Assembly (NCBI GenBank): GCA_039725955.1
Contig: CP091033.1
Coordinates: 806,001 to 870,000 of the forward strand
Length of the DNA: 64,000 nucleotides
Reading direction: 5' to 3'
Origin: Sinorhizobium sp. B11
GTDB lineage: Bacteria; Pseudomonadota; Alphaproteobacteria; Rhizobiales; Rhizobiaceae
Shown: positions 9,201 through 18,254 of the stretch, piece after piece
How positions within the stretch are numbered: position 1 is the first letter of the stretch
Layout: each line of letters starts with the position of its first letter
Translations under genes and position numbers: made by a program
The notes under the pieces: model-generated
The model's database searches: none
What the model saw: only the letters and a program-made list of their open reading frames with translations
What the model was told of the DNA's origin: nothing

Positions 9201-10637
9201 ATGAAAGCATTGTCCCACAAACTGCTTGGTGGGTTATCGGCGTTGGCAATCATTGCGCTGCAGCCGACGTTACCGGCACGAGCCCAGACGCAAGCCCCGG
9301 CTCCTGCTGCGGCGGCGCCCGCGCAGGCGGCTGCCGAGCAACCGGCGGCCACGCTTCTGTCGGAGGACGAGCTCGAAGTGCTTGTGGCGCGGATCGCTCT
9401 CTATCCGGATGAACTGGTCGCAGCAATTTCCGCCGCCTCACTCTTTCCTCTCCAGATCATCGAGGCGCAGCGCTTCCTGGAAGCAAAAAAGAAGAATTCC
9501 GATCTCAAGCCCAAGAGTGATTGGGACGGCAGCGTCGTTTCCCTGCTCAATTACCCTGACGTCGTCAAGATGATGAGCGAGGATCTCGACTGGACCCAAT
9601 CGCTCGCCGATGCGCTCACCAATCAGCAGAAGGACGTCCTGATTGCCATCCAGCAGCTTCGCGACGAGGCGGTTGAAAAGAACATCATCAAGACGGATGA
9701 CAAGGTGACGGTCGTAACCGAAAACGACAATATCATCATCCGGCCGACGGATCCGGAAAAGATCTATATCCCGCAATATCCGCCGGAAATGCTCTACGAA
9801 CCGGGTTATACCTCGGCGCCGATCTCCTATTATCCCAATTATTACGACAACTATTATTACCCTGGGGCCGCGTTCTTTGCTGGCGCCGTGACCGGCCTCG
9901 CCTGGGCGGCTGTCGTCAACTGGGATGACTGGGGTGTCTGGGGCGGCCGCTGGGGTGGCGATATCGATATCGACTGTAACAACTGCCTGAACGACCGCAA
10001 CTTCAATGGAAAGCTCAAGTGGAATGATGTCGACTGGAGCAACGTCGACCGCAGCAAATTGAGCATCGGCAAGGACCAGCTTTCGAAGCTGGACCGTTCG
10101 GCGATCAAATCCGGCCTGCAGGCTGACAATCGCAACCAGCTGCGCAACAGGGCAAACGATATTCAGGCTGCCCAGAGGCCCGGTAATCGCGCCAATTCAG
10201 TGCGTGCGGACGATATCCGCAAGAGCACGGCACAGGGCCTGAAGGATCGCCCAGCGGCAGGAAACCGCCCAGCGGCAGGAAACCGGCCATCGGCAGGGGA
10301 TCGCCCATCAGCAGGAAATCGACCAACGGCAGGAAATCGGCCTGCAGCTGGCCGGCCGGAGGCACGTCCTCAGAAGGCGGCCAATCGCCCGTCCAAACCC
10401 GCGCAGAGATCCGCCAACAGGCCCAATAAACCGCAGATGGCCGCCAGGCCCGACAATAGGGGGCGTCAACCGAGCGCACTTGGGAATGTCCAGTCCGGCC
10501 GGCGCGAAGCTGTCGCCTCGAAACGAGGATCGCAGAGCATGGGCGCCCATCGTCAGTCCGCTCGCCCCGCACAGCATCGGCCTCGCCCGCAGGGCGGCGG
10601 CGGGCGTGGCGGTGGTGGTGGCGGCAGACGGCGGTGA
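9201..10637 (+). CDS. DUF3300 secreted/envelope protein with Arg-Pro-Ala-Gly-Asn repeat tail
   Basis: 478 residues from ATG 9201, after aagggagg. Signal peptide ends near LPARAQ. Residues about 50-210 are the DUF3300 domain (LVARIALYPDELVAAISAASL; DVVKMMSEDLDWTQSLADA; IYIPQYPPEMLYEPGY). A Tyr-rich and then Gly/Trp-rich stretch follows. The last 120 residues are low-complexity: several RPAAGN/RPSAGN-type units (coded near 10246-10360), then a basic Gly-rich end. The next gene, DUF2950, starts 29 bases downstream; these two families are frequent neighbours. Function unknown; the basic repeat tail suggests binding to an anionic envelope component. Confidence 0.87.
   Translation: MKALSHKLLGGLSALAIIALQPTLPARAQTQAPAPAAAAPAQAAAEQPAATLLSEDELEVLVARIALYPDELVAAISAASLFPLQIIEAQRFLEAKKKNSDLKPKSDWDGSVVSLLNYPDVVKMMSEDLDWTQSLADALTNQQKDVLIAIQQLRDEAVEKNIIKTDDKVTVVTENDNIIIRPTDPEKIYIPQYPPEMLYEPGYTSAPISYYPNYYDNYYYPGAAFFAGAVTGLAWAAVVNWDDWGVWGGRWGGDIDIDCNNCLNDRNFNGKLKWNDVDWSNVDRSKLSIGKDQLSKLDRSAIKSGLQADNRNQLRNRANDIQAAQRPGNRANSVRADDIRKSTAQGLKDRPAAGNRPAAGNRPSAGDRPSAGNRPTAGNRPAAGRPEARPQKAANRPSKPAQRSANRPNKPQMAARPDNRGRQPSALGNVQSGRREAVASKRGSQSMGAHRQSARPAQHRPRPQGGGGRGGGGGGRRR
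10246..10365 (+). repeat. In-frame tandem repeat coding for RPxAGN units
   Basis: Imperfect 18-base units with a gcaggaaaccgccc-like core are repeated about six times within the DUF3300 gene, giving RPAAGN, RPAAGN, RPSAGD, RPSAGN, RPTAGN, RPAAGR. The 18-base period keeps the frame, so copy-number change would alter only tail length. Confidence 0.75.
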
Positions 10638-10666
10638 GACCTTTTTTCAGCTCAGGGAGTTACATC

Positions 10667-11605
10667 ATGAGACGCCAATCGACCGTAATTCCGCTCATGT
10701 TCGCGGCGGCGCTTTGCGCAATGCCGGCTGCGCCGGCGCTTTCGCAAGTACAGACAGATCTCGCCGGATATGTGGCGGCAACCCCCTCACCGAAATTCGA
10801 CACGCCGGAGCTTGCGCTCGACAAACTGAAATCGGTGCTCGGTTCCGGCAATATCGAAGATCTCGCAGCTCTGCTTGGCCTAAAGGCGGACAAGCTGCGT
10901 TCCAGCAACGAGGCGGTGATCGCTTACGGATTGATCCGCGAGGGCGCGGAACGGCAGGCGATCCTGCGGGATTTCGACGGCAAAAAGATTGTTGCGATCG
11001 GCGATCGGCTCTGGCCGCTGCCGTTTCCGGTGACCGAAGACAAGGACGGCAAATGGTCCTTTGACACCGAACGCGGCCTCGAAGAGATTACCAATCGTCG
11101 TATCGGTGAAAACGAACTCGCCACCATCGACACGATGCACGAATATGTCGCGGCCCAATACCAATATGCATCCGAGGACCGCGATGGCGATGGCATTTAT
11201 GAATTCGCGAAGAAATTGATCAGCAGTCCCGGCAAGCTTGACGGCCTGTACTGGGATCCGAACGTCTATCCCGAAGAAAGTCCGGCAAGCGCGCTCGTCG
11301 AGACCGCCGCTTTCGGTGCCGCCAAGCGCGGGGAGGGCTATTTTGGCTATCGCTACCGCATTCTGACGTCTCAGGGTGACAACGTGCTCGGGGGCAAGCA
11401 AAGCTACATCATCAACGGTTATATGACCGGCGGCTTTGCACTGATTGCCTGGCCGGTCAAATACAGGGTCACAGGCGTGCAGACATTCGTGATCAATGGC
11501 GCCAACATCATCTACCAGCGTGATCTGGGCCCCAAAACGGAAGAGCGCGCAGCAGCGATCAAGGATTTCAACCCGGACGCCAGCTGGACCGTGGTAAGCG
11601 AATAG
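10667..11605 (+). CDS. DUF2950 periplasmic protein
   Basis: 312 residues from ATG 10667 (gggag upstream). A signal peptide is evident (AAALCAMPAAPALSQ). The DUF2950 fold is recognised by YFGYRYRILTSQGDNVLGG, SYIINGYMTGGFALIAWP, and VINGANIIYQRDLGP near the C-terminus, plus DEDRDGDGIYEF-like acidic residues in the middle (EDRDGDGIYEFAKK). It follows the DUF3300 gene on the same strand and is likely co-transcribed with it. Biochemical function is not known. Confidence 0.88.
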   Translation: MRRQSTVIPLMFAAALCAMPAAPALSQVQTDLAGYVAATPSPKFDTPELALDKLKSVLGSGNIEDLAALLGLKADKLRSSNEAVIAYGLIREGAERQAILRDFDGKKIVAIGDRLWPLPFPVTEDKDGKWSFDTERGLEEITNRRIGENELATIDTMHEYVAAQYQYASEDRDGDGIYEFAKKLISSPGKLDGLYWDPNVYPEESPASALVETAAFGAAKRGEGYFGYRYRILTSQGDNVLGGKQSYIINGYMTGGFALIAWPVKYRVTGVQTFVINGANIIYQRDLGPKTEERAAAIKDFNPDASWTVVSE

Positions 11606-11609
11606 AAGT

Positions 11610-12101
11610 TCAGCCGGCGGCGTTCGACGCTGCCGGCGAAAAGCGCAAGGCAGCTGCCATAGCGCGGTTGGAGTATCGCTTCCTGCCCGTGACCTCGCGA
11701 CCCAGCCATTGCGGCAGGTTCGGTTGCTCATCCTCGCTCGCCATTTCGATCTCGGCGAGCGTCAGTCCCTCATATGCGCCGGCAAAGACATCCACATCCC
11801 AGCTCTTGCCATCATGGAGAACACGGTAGCGGGTCTTTTCGATGACGCGGCCTCCCGCATGGAGCAGGAGATCCCGGGCCTCATCGACCGGAATCTCATA
11901 CTCATATTCCTCTCGGGCAAGGCCCGGCGTGCGAAATTTGATCGTTAGACGTGCAGAGCAGCCATCGATCAGGCGGACACGGACAGGGTTTTGATCGCGC
12001 CGGCAAAGGTAGGCCTGCTGCAGCAGATGCGGGGCGCCGGCGAAAGCGCGCCAGCTATCGTTGCGGACCAGGACCTTTCGCTCGATCTCGGTCGCTTTCA
12101 A
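11610..12101 (-). CDS. CYTH-domain phosphohydrolase/cyclase-like protein
   Basis: 163 residues if started at TTG 12101, just before the diagnostic EIERK motif (ATEIERKVLV) and after a gaagga site; longer in-frame starts exist up to 12158. CYTH proteins hydrolyse triphosphate or short polyphosphate, or make cAMP, in a beta-tunnel lined by Glu, Arg and Lys; the expected RVRLIDG, ARLTIKF, YEYEIP and KTRYRV strands are all visible. There is no CHAD domain. It converges on the DUF2950 gene, ending 4 bases from its stop. A triphosphatase role is the more likely reading. Confidence 0.85.
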   Translation of the reverse strand: MKATEIERKVLVRNDSWRAFAGAPHLLQQAYLCRRDQNPVRVRLIDGCSARLTIKFRTPGLAREEYEYEIPVDEARDLLLHAGGRVIEKTRYRVLHDGKSWDVDVFAGAYEGLTLAEIEMASEDEQPNLPQWLGREVTGRKRYSNRAMAAALRFSPAASNAAG

Positions 12102-12136
12102 TCCGATATTCCTTCGCTCATGCCTGCTGTTATGGG

Positions 12137-12604
12137 TCAGTCGAGAGGCGGTTCCCAAGTGAGAAAGAAACCCACATCTCCGGGCATGCCGTCGGGAAAA
12201 TTGATGATCATCGCCTTGAGGCCATAACCCTGCGGCTTGGCGACCTCCTCGAACAGTTCGAGAAGTTCTTTTGCTTTACCCTGCAGCGTCTTCTGCCAGC
12301 CGGGCAGGTTGTTATTAATGGCGCGGCCGCTATCACTGCAGAATGTAGATGGAAAACTGTATATCAGGGCCTCGTACTTGCCGTCCGCCGCCGCTTTCAT
12401 CACCAGCCGTTTAATGACGGCGCGTTCCGTTTCTCCGATCTGTTTGCGGAAGAAATCCTCTACGAAATCGGCATGTTTCTTTGCTTCACGTGATTTGATC
12501 TTTTCGTTGCGCTCCATTTCCAGAAGCTGGAGTTCCAGAGCACGTTTGCGCAGGTCCTCTGCGCTTGTCATAGATTGGGATGTGGACGTCTCAGGTGATG
12601 TCAT
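12137..12604 (-). CDS. Hypothetical cytoplasmic protein
   Basis: 155 residues. The first 60 are charged and helical, probably a coiled coil (LRKRALELQLLEMERNEKIKSREAKKHAD); the rest is mixed (YEALIYSFPSTFCSDSGRAINN; LKAMIINFPDGMPGDVGFFLTW). No signal peptide or membrane helix. I do not recognise the family. It is 35 bases upstream of the CYTH gene on the same strand, so the two probably form one transcript. Confidence 0.7.
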   Translation of the reverse strand: MTSPETSTSQSMTSAEDLRKRALELQLLEMERNEKIKSREAKKHADFVEDFFRKQIGETERAVIKRLVMKAAADGKYEALIYSFPSTFCSDSGRAINNNLPGWQKTLQGKAKELLELFEEVAKPQGYGLKAMIINFPDGMPGDVGFFLTWEPPLD

Positions 12605-12865
12605 CGCCGCCTCCTCCAGAATGAGGATGATGATAGAGCGCGCGCGGGGACGAGGGCAGTAAAATACACGTCCATTGCGGTAGGATACGGTATCTTACGC
12701 CGACCGATGACCGCCTGCAGTAACCTTGACGTCATACGGTCGATTCTTGAAATCCTTCCGTTAAATTAGCCTTTTCTATTAAATCACGTTGCCGCGGTGA
12801 CGACATGGGATTATCGTCGGTGGCAGCATACTGCAGGTTGTGATCAATCGGATTCGAGGGCGCCG

Positions 12866-14668
12866 ATGACAAATGCAGGCATTGACAGGGCTTGCGGCAG
12901 CGCACCTTCTCAGGAGGAGGTGCTGCAGCAACTTGAGCGCATCCTATCCAGCCCGGAGTTTCGACTTCCCGAGCGGGCGGGGCGATTCCTTGAATTTGTC
13001 GTAAACGAGACACTTGCGGGCCGTCGCGATTATCTGAAGGCCTTTACCATCGCCCAGGCGGTTTTCGGCAGGGATGCGAACTTCGATGCCCAGCAGGATC
13101 CATGTGTCCGCATCGAAGCCGGGCGGCTGAGGCGGGAACTGGAACATTATTATCTGACCGCCGGCAGCTCTGACCGGATCGTCATCACGGTTCCCCGTGG
13201 TGGCTACGTACCGGTCTTCGATGTGAGACAGGATATCGAGGATGCGGATGTCTCAAGCTTCGGACAAGAACCTCAGCCTTTATCGGGAGGAGATGACGCC
13301 GGGCGGGTCAACGTCATCAGGAACACGACTAGCCGGGCCGCAGCGAGCAGGCATCTGTCGCGCTCCCGATATTGGCTGATTGCGGGGGGTGTCGGGATCG
13401 TCCTCGCCTCTGTGGCTGTGATGCTCGAACATGTCAGCCCGTTCGACACGAACACCAAAGCGGCGAGGGGTGTAACCAGTCGCCCAACCATCGTTGTCGA
13501 GCATTTTGAAAGTGCCTCCGATGACGGACATGCATCCGATATCTCTCGTGGCATCACCGACGACATCATCGAAAAACTCGTCCCCTTCAACGATATTGTC
13601 GTGGTCGCTCCGCTGCCACGCAATCGAGAAGGCCAGGCGTCGGCGCAGCCGCTCTATGCTCTCCAGGGAAGCGTGCGGTTGGAAGGCAGCACCCTGCGCT
13701 CAACTGCCAGGCTCGTGCGACGGGTGGATGGAGTGGTCATCTGGGCCAACAATTACGATGCCGACATGAAAGTGCAGGGCATCCTGAAAACCCAGGCGAG
13801 TCTTGCGGAACATATCGCGACGGCGGTGGCACGGCCGTTCGGCGTCATATTTACGGCAGACACTGCCAGCATCGCTGGGGGCTCGGACGCCTTTTCCTGC
13901 ATTCTCTCCTACTATAGCTATCGCAGCGAGATGACCGTGAAGACCCATGATGTTGCGAAGTCTTGCCTGCAGCGGGCCATCGAGAAGACGCCCGATGATT
14001 CCAATGTTGCCGCCTTCCTCTCGCTGGTCCATCTCGACGAGTTCCGCTTTCCGTACCAGTTGAACACCAATCCGACCGCCGCCACACTCAATCTTGCAAA
14101 GGAGCTTGCCGAACGCGCCGTACAACTCGACCAGAAGAATGCGCGCGCCCTTCAGGCGTTGATGCTCGCCGACTTTTTCAGCAATGACATGGTTGCGGCC
14201 CTGCGCGCCGGCGAAGCGGCCTATGCCAGCAATCCGAACGACACGGAAGTGGCGGGGGAATATGGCTTGCGTCTGTCGATGTCGGGAGAATGGAGCAGAG
14301 GCTGTGAATTGATTTCCGAGGCCATCAACAGGAACGCCGGGCCACGTGGCTATTACGAAGTCGGGATGGCGCTCTGTGCGTTCATGCGGGGTGACACGCA
14401 AGCCGCGGAACTTTGGTCGCGCATGTCGGATCTGAACTACAACCCGATGCATCGCCTCGTCTTGCTCTCCATCCTCGGGACCCTTGGGAAAACGGCCGAG
14501 GCAAAGGAGCAACTCGATTGGATCCAGCTCCGGTCACCCGCACTGATCCCGAACGTCGGGCGCGAAGTCGCCAAGCGGCTCGCCCGGACCGAAGACCAGG
14601 AGCGTTTCCTTGCTGGGTTGAAAGCCGCCGGCATGCCTGTTTCGGTTGCCAAGGCGTCTCTCAATTGA
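12866..14668 (+). CDS. Membrane-anchored regulator-like protein with TolB-like and TPR domains
   Basis: 600 residues from ATG 12866 (gaggg upstream); a frame start at 12797 is possible. Order: an N-terminal 90-residue domain (LERILSSPEFRLPERAGRFL; RIEAGRLRRELEHYY; VPRGGYVPVF) that in rhizobial relatives precedes adenylate-cyclase-like or TPR regions; a single membrane helix at about residues 170-190 (YWLIAGGVGIVLASVAVML); a TolB/FlgO-like region with ISRGITDDIIEKL and YALQGSVRLEGSTLRSTARLV; then TPR-like helices to the end. No cyclase catalytic domain is present despite the usual naming of relatives. Probably a signalling scaffold or winged-helix-type regulator; ligand and targets unknown. 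Confidence 0.75.
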   Translation: MTNAGIDRACGSAPSQEEVLQQLERILSSPEFRLPERAGRFLEFVVNETLAGRRDYLKAFTIAQAVFGRDANFDAQQDPCVRIEAGRLRRELEHYYLTAGSSDRIVITVPRGGYVPVFDVRQDIEDADVSSFGQEPQPLSGGDDAGRVNVIRNTTSRAAASRHLSRSRYWLIAGGVGIVLASVAVMLEHVSPFDTNTKAARGVTSRPTIVVEHFESASDDGHASDISRGITDDIIEKLVPFNDIVVVAPLPRNREGQASAQPLYALQGSVRLEGSTLRSTARLVRRVDGVVIWANNYDADMKVQGILKTQASLAEHIATAVARPFGVIFTADTASIAGGSDAFSCILSYYSYRSEMTVKTHDVAKSCLQRAIEKTPDDSNVAAFLSLVHLDEFRFPYQLNTNPTAATLNLAKELAERAVQLDQKNARALQALMLADFFSNDMVAALRAGEAAYASNPNDTEVAGEYGLRLSMSGEWSRGCELISEAINRNAGPRGYYEVGMALCAFMRGDTQAAELWSRMSDLNYNPMHRLVLLSILGTLGKTAEAKEQLDWIQLRSPALIPNVGREVAKRLARTEDQERFLAGLKAAGMPVSVAKASLN

Positions 14669-14761
14669 AGTGAGCATCGTCTCTGGTGCCGTGACCACAG
14701 CACTGGAGACGAAGATCTAGCGACACGTCTCCTTGAGCTTTTACATCTATCACGATCAGAC

Positions 14762-15265
14762 TTAGTGGCCCGATTCCGAAATGCCTCTCGGCTGGGCTAG
14801 CGGCAGCATGCCGCGATAGATGCCCGGGTCCGAGCCTTCGATCGGGATTGCCCCGACGCTTCGACGGTAGAACTCCATCGGACCAGCGCCCCCGATTACC
14901 CCGTAGGCGTAGCCGTGCGCGTACATATCGAGAAGCGTGGTCAGCAGCAGAGCGTGGCCGACACCTTTGCCGCGGGCAGTCGTATCGACGCCGGTCGGCC
15001 CGAAAAATCCCTTGGCGGTTGCGTCGTGGCAGGCAAAGCCGATGAGTTCGTCGTTCTGGATTGCGATGAAGCAAGTGGGCGGCTGGCGCATGGTGGCAAC
15101 CGTCGCTTCCGCGACCCAGCCGGATCCGAAGCGCGGCTCGATCCAAGCCGTCAGAGCGCTCAACTCCGGCGCAAGGACACGCCGGATGGTGATACCCTGT
15201 TCGGCGATGCGTTTATCGAGCGCAGGATCGGCCTTCAGCTCGTAGAGTTTTACCAGCATGTCCAT
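14762..15265 (-). CDS. GNAT-family N-acetyltransferase
   Basis: 167 residues. The acetyl-CoA pyrophosphate-binding motif is VDTTARGKGVGHALLLTTL, with the R/Q-x-x-G-x-G/A pattern; upstream is FIAIQNDELIGFACHD and downstream YGVIGGAGPMEFYRRSVGA, both standard GNAT strands. It begins 14 bases after the stop of the ABC permease and is most likely the last gene of that operon. The acceptor could be the imported amino sugar or a metabolite, but nothing in the sequence decides this. Confidence 0.87.
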   Translation of the reverse strand: MDMLVKLYELKADPALDKRIAEQGITIRRVLAPELSALTAWIEPRFGSGWVAEATVATMRQPPTCFIAIQNDELIGFACHDATAKGFFGPTGVDTTARGKGVGHALLLTTLLDMYAHGYAYGVIGGAGPMEFYRRSVGAIPIEGSDPGIYRGMLPLAQPRGISESGH

Positions 15266-15279
15266 GGTTTAGTCCTTTG

Positions 15280-16158
15280 TCAGCCCTTGATGGCGCCTGC
15301 CGTCAGGCCGGCAACTATACGTCTCTGGAAGATCAATACGACGATGATCAGCGGCAGCGTTACGGTAACGGACGCGGCCATGATCTGACCGAACGGATAT
15401 TCGTACCGGCTATTGCCTGCGATCAGGCCGATCGCAACCGGCACGGTCCGGTTCTCGTCCGTCAGGGTGAAGGTCAATGCAAAGAGGAACTCGTTCCAAG
15501 CCAGAATGAAGGCAAGAATGCCCGTGCTGGCAAGCGAAGGTCCCATGAGCGGCAACAGGATCTTCATCAGAATTCTGAAATGTGAGCAGCCGTCGATGAT
15601 CGCGGCCTCTTCGAGTTCCCGCGGAAACTCGCGGATGAAGGTGGTCAGGATCCAGGTCGTGAAAGGCACGGTCGACAGGAGATAGGTGAGGACGAGCACG
15701 CTTGGTCGATTGAACAGGCCCATCCAGTTGATCAGCTCGAACATGCCAGAGAGAACGACGACCTGCGGGAAGATCGAGATCATCAGCACGATCATGAGAA
15801 TGGTGCGCCGTTGCGGAAAGTCGATGCGCCCCAGCGCGTAAGCGGCGCTGAGCCCGATGACGAGCGACAGGAACGTAGTTGAAACTGCGACATAGGCGGA
15901 GTTCAGAAGCGAGCCCATGAAAACGGGATTGTCGAGCAACTGGCGATAGTAGGTGAAGTCGAACGCCGGCATCAGCGCCGATTGATAGAGCGCCGAACCC
16001 TGCTTCGTCGAGGAAACGAAGGCCCAGTAATAGGGAAACAGCGTGTAGAACAGGACGAGCAGAAGGGCCAGGATCTGCAAGCTTCGCACGACGCGGCGCC
16101 GCATCCTGAAATAGGAGGCAGGCCTGCGGACGGTCTTCGGGATGATTGCATCGGCCAT
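15280..16158 (-). CDS. Sugar ABC transporter permease (MalG type)
   Basis: 292 residues from ATG 16158; the open frame continues upstream but overlaps the other permease. Six membrane segments are seen, with the permease EAA loop at EEAAIIDGCSHFRILMKILLPL, the contact site for the ATPase. The C-terminus ends QRRIVAGLTAGAIKG, the standard ending of MalG/LacG-type carbohydrate permeases. Five bases separate it from the MalF-type gene. Together with the ATPase and binding protein it forms a complete CUT1-type importer. Confidence 0.92.
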   Translation of the reverse strand: MADAIIPKTVRRPASYFRMRRRVVRSLQILALLLVLFYTLFPYYWAFVSSTKQGSALYQSALMPAFDFTYYRQLLDNPVFMGSLLNSAYVAVSTTFLSLVIGLSAAYALGRIDFPQRRTILMIVLMISIFPQVVVLSGMFELINWMGLFNRPSVLVLTYLLSTVPFTTWILTTFIREFPRELEEAAIIDGCSHFRILMKILLPLMGPSLASTGILAFILAWNEFLFALTFTLTDENRTVPVAIGLIAGNSRYEYPFGQIMAASVTVTLPLIIVVLIFQRRIVAGLTAGAIKG

Positions 16159-16163
16159 GTCGC

Positions 16164-17054
16164 TCAGGTCCCCGCGGCTCTGTCGAGGCGAAGGACCCCG
16201 ATGATGATGATGGCGACAAGCGCGACGAGCAGGAAGACCCAGGTCGATGCCGCTGAGCCGATGCCGAGCTCCTGGAAGCTGATCAGCCGGTCGCGCGCGT
16301 AGATGGAGACGGTCATGACGCTCTCGTTGCTCGCCGCCATCACATAGGCAAGGTCGAACATCCTGAGCGCATCGAGGGCGCGGAAGAGGACCGCTACGCC
16401 GATCGCCGGGCGCAGCATCGGCAGGGTGATCGACCAGAAACGCTTCCAAGCCGGAATGCCATCGACCTCCGCTGCCTCGAATATCTCCGACGATATCAGT
16501 TGCAGGCCTGCCAGGATAAGCAGAACCATGAACGGGGTCGTCATCCACACGTCGACGAAGATCACGACGCCCATAAGGAGCGATCCGCTCGCCGTCCACG
16601 GAATGCCATGATCGATGAGGCCAAGCCCGATGAGGAGCTTGTTGATAACGCCGAACTGGTCGTTGAGCATCCATTCCCAGATCTTCGTCGAGACGACGAC
16701 CGGGATCGCCCAGGGCACGAGGATGGCGGCGCGCGCCAGCCCGCGGCCGGGAATGGCTTCATTGACGAGGAGCGCGATCGCCAGGCCGAGGACCGTCTCG
16801 ATCGCGACCGAGATGACCGTGAAGATCAGCGTATTCTTGACGGCAATCCACCAGCTGCGGTCGTTGATGACTTCAAGGAAGTTGTCGATCCCCGTCATTG
16901 AATAGACGGAGGGGTCGTCAAGATAGGCATCGGTGAAGGCGAAGAAGAAGGTGCGGCCGAGCGGCCAGAGTGCGACGACCAGCATGACGATGATAACCGG
17001 CAGCAGAAACAGCCAGGCCGCACGATGATCGCGGCGGGCAAGCCGGGCACTCAT
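16164..17054 (-). CDS. Sugar ABC transporter permease (MalF type)
   Basis: 296 residues with six membrane helices and the EAA loop at EAAEVDGIPAWKRFWSITLPML. The N-terminus (WLFLLPVIIVMLVVALWPLGRTFFFAFTDAYL) is typical of UgpA/MalF-like subunits without the long MalF periplasmic loop. The ATG overlaps the stop of the ATP-binding gene (ATGA at 17051-17054), indicating translational coupling. Confidence 0.92.
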   Translation of the reverse strand: MSARLARRDHRAAWLFLLPVIIVMLVVALWPLGRTFFFAFTDAYLDDPSVYSMTGIDNFLEVINDRSWWIAVKNTLIFTVISVAIETVLGLAIALLVNEAIPGRGLARAAILVPWAIPVVVSTKIWEWMLNDQFGVINKLLIGLGLIDHGIPWTASGSLLMGVVIFVDVWMTTPFMVLLILAGLQLISSEIFEAAEVDGIPAWKRFWSITLPMLRPAIGVAVLFRALDALRMFDLAYVMAASNESVMTVSIYARDRLISFQELGIGSAASTWVFLLVALVAIIIIGVLRLDRAAGT

Positions 17055-18145
17055 TGCCGTGCTCCTTCGATCACGCCGGCCTGGCGGTTGAGAATGAGGC
17101 GTTTTCCATCGGCAGCGAAGGCAAAGATCGCAGTATCCCGGAAATTGAGGCCGACCTCCGTGCCGATCAGTTCCCTCGGCGGCTCGACATTGACGCGGAT
17201 GACCCAGATGACGTCGCCGTTGATGCGGCAGTAGGCAAAATGCTCATGGCCAAGATCCTCGATACGTTCGAGCACGCAGGTCATTCGTCCGTCTCCAGCG
17301 TTCACCAGCTGGATCGCCTCCGACCGTATGCCGATTTCGGCGATAGTTTGGCCCTCGGGGCCTGCATCGATAACGAGGCCGCCCGGGCCGGTCACCTTGG
17401 CTGAAGCTGACTGAACGGGCAGGAAGTTCATCCGGGGGCTGCCGATGAAGCCTGCGACAAACCGGTTGTCGGGGCTGTGGTAGAGTTCCTTCGGCGTGCC
17501 GACCTGCTCAATACGTCCGTGATTGAGAACGACGATCCGGTCGGCAAGCGTCATTGCTTCCGATTGGTCATGGGTGACATAGATCATCGTCGTCTTCAGA
17601 TCATCGTGGAGCTTGGCGATCTCCATGCGCATCTCCATACGCAGATCCGAATCGAGATTGGACAGCGGCTCATCGAAGAGGAAGATTTCGGGCTGGCGCA
17701 CCAAGGCTCGGCCGATCGCAACGCGCTGGCGCTGTCCGCCGGACAACTCGCGGGGCCGGCGTTCGAGCAGATGATCGACCTTCAGCATCCGTGCGACCGA
17801 CCGCACTTTCTCGCTGATCGCGGCCCTGTTCATGCCGAGGGTTTCAAGCGCGAAGCCGATATTCCGCGCAACGTTCATATGCGGATAGAGCGCGTAAGAC
17901 TGGAAGACGAAGGCTACGCCTCTCTGGGAGGCGGGCACATCAGTCACGTCGTCGCCACCGATCCTCACCACGCCATTCGACGCGGAGATCAGGCCGGCGA
18001 CGATGCGAAGAAGCGTTGACTTGCCGCAACCGGAGGGACCGACGAAAACGACAAACTCGCCGTCGATGATCTGCAGGTCGACATTCTGGATAACAGTATG
18101 CGTACCAAAATTCTTCGAAACGGATTCGAGCGAAACCGATGCCAT
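17051..18145 (-). CDS. Sugar ABC transporter ATP-binding protein (UgpC/MsmK type)
   Basis: 364 residues. Walker A GPSGCGKST, Q-loop FQSYALYPHM, signature LSGGQRQR, Walker B and D-loop FLFDEPLSNLD, and switch histidine YVTHDQSEAMTLADR are all intact. After the ATPase domain comes the C-terminal MOP-like regulatory domain (FIGSPRMNFLPV; GIRSEAIQLV). It energises the adjacent MalF/MalG pair. Confidence 0.94.
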   Translation of the reverse strand: MASVSLESVSKNFGTHTVIQNVDLQIIDGEFVVFVGPSGCGKSTLLRIVAGLISASNGVVRIGGDDVTDVPASQRGVAFVFQSYALYPHMNVARNIGFALETLGMNRAAISEKVRSVARMLKVDHLLERRPRELSGGQRQRVAIGRALVRQPEIFLFDEPLSNLDSDLRMEMRMEIAKLHDDLKTTMIYVTHDQSEAMTLADRIVVLNHGRIEQVGTPKELYHSPDNRFVAGFIGSPRMNFLPVQSASAKVTGPGGLVIDAGPEGQTIAEIGIRSEAIQLVNAGDGRMTCVLERIEDLGHEHFAYCRINGDVIWVIRVNVEPPRELIGTEVGLNFRDTAIFAFAADGKRLILNRQAGVIEGARQ

Positions 18146-18254
18146 TGTTCACCTGGGGGTATGAGACGGCAGAGGGCTCGCCACCTTATTCGATGGCGAG
18201 GCAGTGACGCGTTCCGGCAGCGGGTCGTTCCCGCCGCCGGAGATCCGGAGAGCG

